Positions 13,500 through 18,811 of a stretch of 18,811 bases of DNA are shown piece after piece. Position numbers and translations under genes: made by a program. Location of the stretch: the NCBI RefSeq assembly GCF_910579365.1, contig NZ_CAJTUX010000053.1, positions 1 through 18,811 on the forward strand, given 5' to 3'. Numbering within the stretch: the first letter of the stretch is position 1; the number at the start of each line of letters is the position of its first letter. The notes under the pieces were generated by a model. That model searched no databases, had not been told where the DNA came from, and saw only the letters and a list, made by a program, of their open reading frames with translations. The DNA is from an uncultured Oscillibacter sp. GTDB lineage: Bacteria > Bacillota > Clostridia > Oscillospirales > Oscillospiraceae.

Positions 13500-14036
13500 A
13501 TGTCCAAATACGCCGGAACCCAGACAGAGAAAAACCTGCAGGCCGCTTTTGCCGGGGAGTCCCAGGCCCGGAACAAGTACACCTATTTTGCATCCAAGGC
13601 CAAGAAAGAGGGCTTCGAGCAGATTGCCGCCCTGTTTCTGAAAACCGCAGACAACGAGAAGGAACACGCCAAAATGTGGTTCAAGGAACTGGCGGGCATC
13701 GGGTCCACTGCTGAGAACCTGGGAGCCGCCGCCGACGGGGAGAACTACGAGTGGACGGATATGTACGCCGGGTTTGCCGAGACCGCAGAGGCGGAGGGCT
13801 TCCCCGAGCTGGCTGCAAAATTCCGTATGGTTGGCGAGATCGAGAAGCACCACGAGGAGCGGTACCGGGCTCTGCTCCGCAATGTAGAGGCCCAGGAAGT
13901 CTTTAAGAAGAGCGAGGTCAAGGTCTGGGAATGCCGGAACTGCGGGCACATCGTGGTGGGTGAAAAGGCCCCCGATGTTTGCCCCGTCTGCGCCCATCCC
14001 CAGGCTTACTTCGAGATTCACGCAGAGAATTATTGA
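13500..14036 (+). CDS. rbr: Rubrerythrin
   Basis: Rubrerythrin reduces hydrogen peroxide in anaerobes through a non-heme diiron site, taking electrons via a rubredoxin-like centre. The protein has 178 residues. The diiron ligands are visible: E20 (AFAGESQARNKYTYF), E53 and H56 (NEKEH), E94/E97 (GFAETAEAEG), and E113 with H117 in VGEIEKHHEERY. The C-terminal rubredoxin-like domain has CRNCGH (C145, C148) and CPVCAH (C161, C164), followed by PQAYFEIHAENY. ATG 13500 follows AAAAGGAGG. The gap from the tRNA terminator is about 48 nt with no clear promoter, so it may depend on read-through from the tRNA promoter. It sits close to rex, also a redox gene. A hairpin closes the gene. Confidence 0.97.
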   Translation: MSKYAGTQTEKNLQAAFAGESQARNKYTYFASKAKKEGFEQIAALFLKTADNEKEHAKMWFKELAGIGSTAENLGAAADGENYEWTDMYAGFAETAEAEGFPELAAKFRMVGEIEKHHEERYRALLRNVEAQEVFKKSEVKVWECRNCGHIVVGEKAPDVCPVCAHPQAYFEIHAENY

Positions 14037-14050
14037 GTACATACAAACGA

Positions 14051-14075
14051 CGGCATGGAGCGTTGCTCCATGCCG
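14051..14075 (+). terminator. Hairpin after rubrerythrin
   Basis: Perfect 11-bp stem CGGCATGGAGC / GCTCCATGCCG with loop GTT, followed by CTTGTCT, 14 nt after the rubrerythrin stop. Confidence 0.8.
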
Positions 14076-14101
14076 CTTGTCTATCCAAGGATGATCCTCC
14101 C

Positions 14102-15063
14102 CTATACCCCTCTGATTTGCTGTTCCTCCTCCTGGCGGAAGGAGTCGGGCGGTTCTAACCCCAGCTCATGAGTGATTCCACAAGCCAGACGCAATCCGGC
14201 TATGAAGCTGGTCAGGGGCAGGTCGTCTTGCAGTCTTGCCTCTGCATCTACCAACTCCAGCAACTCTCGCCGCCGTTTCCGGCCCAGCCTCTTTTCCAGT
14301 CTCCGGTGCAGCCAGACCATTTCCGCCTGTTCTTCAACACAAGGAGTCTCCAGCGAAAAGTAGACGTACCTGTCCCCTGACGCGGTCTTGGTGTCCTTGA
14401 CGATGATGTCCTCTCCGGTGATCTTCACCACATTCCGCTGAATGTGAATGCTGCTTTTCTCGCAGTCAATATCGGACCACTTCAGGCCGCAGCACTCGCC
14501 CCGCCGCATTCCGGTGGCAATAATCAGCTTGTAAGTGGCAATAATCAGCTTGTAATGGGTCTCGTACTTGAGGCTCTCGTTCTCCAGCGCCGCGATGATC
14601 TTCTGCACAGTCGCTTCGTCAGCCACGCCGGATTGTGATTGATAAAGCCGCTCTCCATCGCATCGGAGAGGATCCCGCACAGGCACGCGTGGACTCCCTC
14701 TACCGTGTACTCGGAGAGCGGCTCTCCCGTATTCTGACTGATCTGCTTCCGCAGTTCGGTGTAGATATCCCGGAAATTCTTAGGGCGGAGCTCTGCCAGC
14801 CCGTCCCCCAGGATCTGGCTCTCCATACAGAAGTGGACATTAGGCGGCGCGTCCTCCGTCACATCAAACAGCCGATTCTGGATACGGAGATGGGAGTCCT
14901 CCAGGCAGAGGTACAGCGTGGTCCCCTGCTCCACCTGCATTCCCCAGACGGGTTCGCCTTTGGCAACGGTCACCGCCAGCCACAACGCCAGCCAGGACTT
15001 CCCGACCTTCGGGAATCCGGCGAGGATGTGCAGGCCCTGGGAGATCAGCGTGTCCACCACCAA
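14102..15063 (-). pseudogene. Composite mobile-element scar: RepA-type ATPase + integrase fragment + DUF6809-like tail
   Basis: Read on the minus strand, three pieces are joined. First (15063 to about 14790) comes the start of a RepA/AAA_25-type helicase-like ATPase: VVDTLISQGLHILAG, Walker A GFPKVGKS (16-23) and TLYLCLED. It has lost its true N-terminus and most of its body. Second (about 14790-14355) comes a tyrosine integrase: core-binding part TELRKQISQNTGEPLSEYTV...GILSDAMESGFINHNPAW, then after a frameshift near 14620 the frame of ADEATVQKIIAALE and ATGMRRGECCGLKWSDID, with the catalytic Arg. The HxxR and Tyr parts are missing. Third (about 14354-14102) comes RRLEKRLGRKRRRELLELVDAE...FIAGLRLACGITHEL, which resembles the C-terminal part of DUF6809 proteins (low certainty). 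Together this is a decayed junction of mobile-element genes, not a working gene. Confidence 0.8.
14514..14555. repeat. Perfect 21-bp tandem duplication in the integrase fragment
   Basis: The 21-nt unit at 14514-14534 (beginning GTGGCAATAATC) is repeated exactly at 14535-14555. On the minus strand it doubles the seven residues YKLIIAT just before the catalytic GMRRGE motif, keeping the frame. Confidence 0.95.
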
Positions 15064-15094
15064 TTTATTGACAGCCTATTTTGCAGGGTATGAA

Positions 15095-16054
15095 ATGAAC
15101 CGCTATACATTCAAAACCTACATCTCCAACTGCAGAGAGTATTTTTGTTATGGTCCTGACTCACCGCTGGAAAAAAAAGACTTCCCGTTTTCGGAAAGTC
15201 TTTTGAAGCTGCTGCGTCTGGACATTTGGAGATACGAACCTCTGATTAAGGATATGGGGAACGCACTCTTACGGTTCTATCAGACGAAAGCGCCACAGGA
15301 TGCCGGCATTGTCCTCGCCGGATTGGACGAGCTGGCGGAGGCTCACATCTATTTCCAGCAGCTCCGCCTGGACTGGATGGAACGTTTTGAACAGGCAGCA
15401 AACTTGGATAACTCCGCATTGATTGATCTGCTGCCCGAAAAAGAGCTGACGCACATCCCCAGCACTATTGACACCATGCAGAAACAGATCCAGCGGCTCT
15501 TTCAGAATGTGCTGGACATTGATCTGGGGAAAAAGTCCTCTGTCCAAACACTGATGGCGAGTTACTACAGCCAAGCAGGGTCTGATACCCTGAACACGTT
15601 TCAGTTCCGTACCCTGCCGCTGCGATTCGAGCCGGCAGACTCCCGTACCTTTACGGAAGTCCTCTATCCTAAAACCATCTATGATCTGACCGACTGCTTC
15701 CTCCGGGAGTGCGTCCAGCGGGAGCAGCGGATGCGCGTGTGCAAAAACTGCGGCCTCTACTTCGCCGTCAAGGGCAGGGGCACCGCCGAGTACCGCGACG
15801 TCACCACAGATGAGAAGGGCCGCGTCTGCAAGGAAATCGGCGCCTTCGTCCACTGGTCCCAGAGCAAGGAGGACGATGAGATCTTCAAGGTTTACCGCCG
15901 GGAGTACAAGAAGCGGTTTGCCTGGACAAAGACCGGAAAGGTCACTCCTGCTACGCTCTACGCCTGGGGCGAGAGGGCCAGAGAGAAAAAAACGGAATGC
16001 GAAGAGGGGAAGATCACGCTGGAGGAATATCGGGAGTGGCTGAAGGATCCATAG
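15095..16054 (+). CDS. DUF6076-type protein of unknown function
   Basis: A 319-residue protein resembling the DUF6076 family, common in accessory regions of Clostridia; no function is known to me. The N-terminal two thirds is helical and charged. The C-terminal part has RVCKNCGLYFAVKGR, then EYRDVTTDEKGRVCKEIGAF and a basic YRREYKKRFAWTKTGK segment ending in EEGKITLEEYREWLKDP. In relatives, as I recall, the stretch reads EYC, giving a four-cysteine zinc-binding set; here Cys is Arg, leaving three. The frame is open back to 14918, but that part is antisense to the ATPase fragment. ATG 15095 is the first plausible start, with only a weak GGG nearby. Base composition is visibly more AT-rich than the housekeeping genes, which suggests transfer. 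It begins right at the edge of the ATPase scar. Confidence 0.65.
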   Translation: MNRYTFKTYISNCREYFCYGPDSPLEKKDFPFSESLLKLLRLDIWRYEPLIKDMGNALLRFYQTKAPQDAGIVLAGLDELAEAHIYFQQLRLDWMERFEQAANLDNSALIDLLPEKELTHIPSTIDTMQKQIQRLFQNVLDIDLGKKSSVQTLMASYYSQAGSDTLNTFQFRTLPLRFEPADSRTFTEVLYPKTIYDLTDCFLRECVQREQRMRVCKNCGLYFAVKGRGTAEYRDVTTDEKGRVCKEIGAFVHWSQSKEDDEIFKVYRREYKKRFAWTKTGKVTPATLYAWGERAREKKTECEEGKITLEEYREWLKDP

Positions 16055-16074
16055 CCTGTAAAATGCTATAAAGC

Positions 16075-16107
16075 AGCGGATCCAATTTTAGAATTTGCCG
16101 CTTTTTA
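16075..16107 (+). terminator. Probable terminator after the DUF6076 gene
   Basis: AGCGG (16075-16079) pairs with CCGCT (16098-16102). An inner CAATT/AATTTG helix with a bulge completes an imperfect stem, and a T-run (16102-16106) follows. It lies 20 nt after the gene's stop. Confidence 0.6.
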
Positions 16108-16178
16108 TAAATTCGTGTTTTCTTAGCTCCCTATAGCAATCATCAGAAATAATGAATTGGAATGTAGGGTGATACAAA

Positions 16179-17911
16179 ATAGCAAAAAGGAAAAGCGCAA
16201 AAACCGACAAAAAAAGCAAAGTCCTATTAGAATCCACATCTGCGGAACGCAAGTTTCAAGACACCGAAGCAGGCAGTACGAGCCAGACACCGGCAGAAAT
16301 AAAAGCGGACCCTCCAAGAGTGGTAAAAGACAGGATCGAAGAGCTTCCACAGATCGGACCTGCCAAACCGGTCCTGGAGGAACGGCCAGAGGCAGCCCGT
16401 ACGGAAGCCGCAGAGGAGAATGCTCCGGCATCTGAGCCTGTGGAAGCGCCCGTGCCGGAGCAGCCCGGCGGGTCCCACAGAAGAAGCGTCGTGTTCATCG
16501 GTTCGGAATGCTACCCATTTGTCAAAACCGGCGGCCTGGGCGATGTGATGTACGCGCTTCCCAAGGCGCTGGTGAAGCAAAACTGCGATGTGAAAGTCAT
16601 CCTTCCCCGCTATAAGTGCATCCCGTGGGAGTATCAGCAGAAAATGATTTACCGCGGCTCTTTTCAGATGGACCTCTGCGCCGATGGCCGGTCTTATTAT
16701 GTGGGCATCATGGAGTATGTCTGGGATGGCGTGGTATACGATTTCATTGACAACGAAGAGTTTTTCAGCTGGGGAAATCCATACACCAATCTTATTGATG
16801 ATATACCCAAATACTGCTACTTTGCAAAAGCGGCTCTCGCGGCGCTGAACTACATGGATTGGGTCCCCGATATCATCCACTGCCACGCCTGGCAGGCCGC
16901 CCTAATCCCGGTATATCTGAGGACTTTGTTTGCTGAGACAAAGCTGACCTCCGCAAAGACAATCCTGACAATCCACAATCTCCGTTTCCAGGGAATTTAC
17001 GATATTCCCACGATCCGCTACTGGTCCGGACTGCCGGATTACGTCTTTAACAAGGACGCTTTGAAAACGGGCTATAACGACGCAAATATGCTCAAAGGCG
17101 GATTGGCCTACGCAAATGTCATTACCACCATGAGCCAGACCTATGCGGGTGAGATTCAGAGCGCGTACTACGGAGAGACCTTAGACGCCCATCTGCGGTA
17201 TCATTCCGGCAAACTGCGCGGCATTGTAAACGGCATCGACTATGATATATGGAACCCGGAGACCGATTCCTGCCTGCATGCCGGCTACAGCATATCCAAT
17301 GTTCTGGAAAAGAAAAAGGAGAATAAGAGGAATTGGGCTTGGTCCAAGACAGCGGCAAATTTGTGATCGGACTGATTTCCCGTCTGACGAATCAGAAAGG
17401 ACTGGATTTGGTCAATGCCGTTCTTCCCCAAATTGTGGACGAGGATACGCAAGTTGTGGTGCTCGGCAGCGGAGACCAGGTATATGAGGACGCTTTCCAG
17501 TATTATGAGAGTGCGTATAAAGGGCGTGTGTGCGCGAATATCATGTACGATGAAGCGCGGTCGCATAGGATCTACGCAGGAGCGGACGCCCTGTTGGTCC
17601 CGTCTCAATTTGAGCCCTGCGGGCTGACGCAGCTAATCGCCATGCACTACGGCACCATTCCCATCGTCCGGGAAACCGGCGGTTTGAAGGATACGGTGGA
17701 GCCTTATAACATGGGCCTCAACTCCGGGAATGGCTTCACCTTCGACCGCTGCGACGCCGGCCTGCTTCTGAACGCCATCAACCGGGCGAAGGCGTTCTAT
17801 TTTGACCAGCGCAAGTATTGGGATGAAATGATCCTGTGGGATATGGTGAAGGACCTGTCCTGGGAGAACTCCGCAAAACAATATAAAGACTTGTATCTGA
17901 GCCTGGCTTGA
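16179..17911 (+). pseudogene. glgA: Glycogen synthase, disrupted (no start codon, frameshift)
   Basis: GlgA extends alpha-1,4-glucan from ADP-glucose. The 5' part (to about 17329) shows a P/E/A-rich linker, then VVFIGSECYPFVKTGGLGDV (ADP-glucose loop), IIHCHAWQAALIP, TIHNLRFQGIY and NGIDYDIWNPETD. The 3' part, from ELGLVQDSGKF (frame open from 17327), has ISRLTNQKGLDL and LLVPSQFEPCGLTQLIAMHYG with IVRETGGLKDTV. The two parts are in different frames. About four residues expected after ENK are missing, and the first frame stops at 17366. Upstream, the coding frame runs back to about 16173 without any ATG, GTG or TTG that has a ribosome site. AGGGTGA at 16166-16172 stands 6 nt before an ATA where MAKRKSAK would begin. 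I read this as a gene decayed by start loss and a small deletion; a sequencing error cannot be excluded. Confidence 0.82.
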
Positions 17912-17934
17912 TGAATACGCCGGGACTTGTTTAA

Positions 17935-18258
17935 GAACCTGTATTCACAACCGTCGGACGCCGTCTGGACGGTCCTCGTCAGAAGAAACTCCGCTCGTTC
18001 CGCCTCCGGCTATGCCGAAAGCTCCGCTCTGCTGCATTTCTCCATCTCCGGCCTGAGAGCCGCCCTACGGGCGGTTGATCTCTGAACCGCGCCTGCAGGC
18101 GCAGTCCTCTCCCCACGAAATCTTCGATTTCGCGGGGACCCCTATCCGCCGTACTGCGTCGCTTTCCCTTGCCATACGTCAATATAGCTGCGGAACCGCT
18201 CCTTGTCTGGCGGGAAAAATCCTCGCCCATTCGGCATCCCCGGTATGAATACGGGTTC
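17935..18258. mobile_element. MITE-like non-autonomous element with TAA target duplication
   Basis: The left end GAACCTGTATTCACAACCG (17935-17953) matches the reverse complement of the right end, GAACCCGTATTCATACCG, with two mismatches and one gap. TAA flanks both sides (17932-17934 and 18259-18261), fitting a 3-bp target duplication as made by some IS5-type transposases. The 324-bp interior has no credible gene: an 83-codon frame on the minus strand lacks any recognisable domain. The interior does hold small palindromes, such as CCGCCCTACGGGCGG and a CGAAATCTTCGATTTCG hairpin. It fills most of the gap between glgA and the ABC gene. Confidence 0.65.
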
Positions 18259-18268
18259 TAAGAAGAAA

Positions 18269-18300
18269 AAGCGGGTGCTGTCAAAAGACAGCACCCGTTT
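18269..18300 (-). terminator. Terminator of the ABC-transporter gene
   Basis: An 11-bp perfect stem CGGGTGCTGTC / GACAGCACCCG (18272-18297) with a 4-nt loop, extendable to 14 bp. On the minus strand it is followed by CTTTTTCTTCTT. It begins 8 nt after the stop of the ABC ATPase gene. Confidence 0.9.
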
Positions 18301-18305
18301 CGTCA

Positions 18306-18811
18306 TTAAAATTCCAGATTTCTTCCCTCGCGGTCAAAGATATGGCACACACTGCCGGAGAAGGTGAGATTCAGCTGGTCGCCGGCGTGGAAGGAATCGA
18401 TGTGCTGCCCCTCGGTGTCCATGGTGGGAACGATGACCACCACGTCCTTACCGTTGGCGTTGGCATGGAAGTGGACCTCGCTGCCCATCATCTCGCTGAC
18501 CTCCACAGTGGCGGTGAGGGTGTTGCCCGGCTCTTTAGAGAGCACCATGTGGCTGGGCCGGACGCCCAGGGTAATGGCCTGGGCGGATACCTTTTTCGCC
18601 GCCAGGTTCTTCTGCTTGTCGCCGGACAGCTCCACCGTGCAGCCGCCGACGGACACAGAGTACTTTCCGCCCTCGTTTTTCAGCTGCGCGTCGAAGAAGT
18701 TCATCTGGGGCATGCCGATGAACCCGGCCACAAAGAGATTGGCGGGGTGGTCGAACACCTCCTGGGGGGTGCCGATCTGCTGGATGAAGCCGTCCTTCAT
18801 GATGACGATCC
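18306..18811 (-). CDS. Sugar ABC transporter ATPase (UgpC/MsmK type), C-terminal part
   Basis: The last ~168 residues of an ATP-binding subunit of the CUT1 sugar-importer family (MalK/MsmK/UgpC). Visible are the end of the nucleotide-binding domain, (R)IVIMKDGFIQQIGTPQEVFDHPANLFVAGFIG, and PQMNFFDAQL. Then comes the TOBE/regulatory region with ITLGVRPSHM, VEVSEMMGSEVHFHA and the ending FSGSVCHIFDREGRNLEF. In this family one ATPase often serves several sugar transporters. The Walker motifs lie outside the window, so the gene is cut at its 5' side here; an apparent internal Met (MKDG) is not the start. No partner permease or binding-protein gene is visible, and the gene ends at a strong terminator. 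Confidence 0.9.
   Translation of the reverse strand, partial: IVIMKDGFIQQIGTPQEVFDHPANLFVAGFIGMPQMNFFDAQLKNEGGKYSVSVGGCTVELSGDKQKNLAAKKVSAQAITLGVRPSHMVLSKEPGNTLTATVEVSEMMGSEVHFHANANGKDVVVIVPTMDTEGQHIDSFHAGDQLNLTFSGSVCHIFDREGRNLEF

Noticed and set aside
14918..15094. N-terminal extension of the DUF6076-type protein upstream of 15095
   Set aside because: This stretch is the antisense of the Walker A region of the ATPase fragment, which has clear family motifs on the minus strand.
17308..17318. Programmed -1 frameshift in glgA at the A-rich run
   Set aside because: The -1 frame meets TAA at 17324 straight after the run, and no slippery site lies between that stop and 17366.
17910..17922. TGATGAATACG near the glgA stop resembling the right end of the MITE
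   Set aside because: Only about 9 bases match and no second end or target duplication is seen, so chance is likely.
17979..18230. 83-codon minus-strand frame inside the MITE-like element
   Set aside because: Arg/Ser-rich with no ribosome site or domain, and it lies fully within a palindrome-rich transposable segment.

Overview
The window looks like chromosomal DNA of a GC-rich, anaerobic, spore-forming Clostridia, most likely an Oscillospiraceae-type gut Firmicute (Flavonifractor/Oscillibacter-like). This rests on family resemblance and gene order only. Supporting points are the pyrH-frr-uppS-cdsA-dxr-rseP order, a class II galT, Rex, rubrerythrin, an S-layer-homology protein and a tiny cysteine-rich membrane peptide of the kind found in spore formers.

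Layout. (1) 1-4511, minus strand: a housekeeping operon read from pyrH towards rseP. It covers UMP kinase, ribosome recycling factor, undecaprenyl diphosphate synthase, CDP-diacylglycerol synthase, DXP reductoisomerase and a truncated RseP site-2 protease. A hairpin-rich intergenic repeat lies between uppS and cdsA. (2) 4636-8626, plus strand: an M19 dipeptidase, then galK and galT with their own promoter and a strong terminator. (3) 8643-11052, plus strand: ilvD behind a near-consensus promoter, then a PAP2 phosphatase. (4) 11086-13205, minus strand: a 65-residue peptide with 19 cysteines, an SLH-domain secreted protein, and rex, whose promoter is flanked by two Rex-box-like palindromes. (5) 13249-14075, plus strand: tRNA-Arg(CCG) and rubrerythrin. 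(6) 14102-16102: an accessory scar. A minus-strand composite of a RepA-type ATPase fragment joined to an integrase fragment and a third, DUF6809-like fragment abuts a plus-strand DUF6076-type gene. (7) 16166-17911: a glycogen synthase gene that appears dead, with ATA where its start codon is expected and a frameshift in the middle. (8) 17935-18258: a MITE-like element with imperfect inverted ends and a TAA target duplication. (9) 18272-18811, minus strand: the C-terminal part of a UgpC/MsmK-type sugar ABC ATPase and its terminator.

How the genes fit together. The left operon links nucleotide supply, translation recycling and envelope lipid-carrier synthesis: Dxr makes isoprenoid precursors, UppS makes the lipid carrier and CdsA activates phospholipids. 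The PAP2 enzyme could recycle undecaprenyl pyrophosphate, but its substrate is not known. GalK and GalT are two Leloir steps, and galE is not in the window. Rex and rubrerythrin are the redox pair around the tRNA. No CRISPR array, riboswitch or replication origin was seen. I did not find a convincing new multi-gene system. The most unusual items are the cysteine-rich peptide, the two-operator rex promoter, the mobile-element scar and the decaying glgA next to it.
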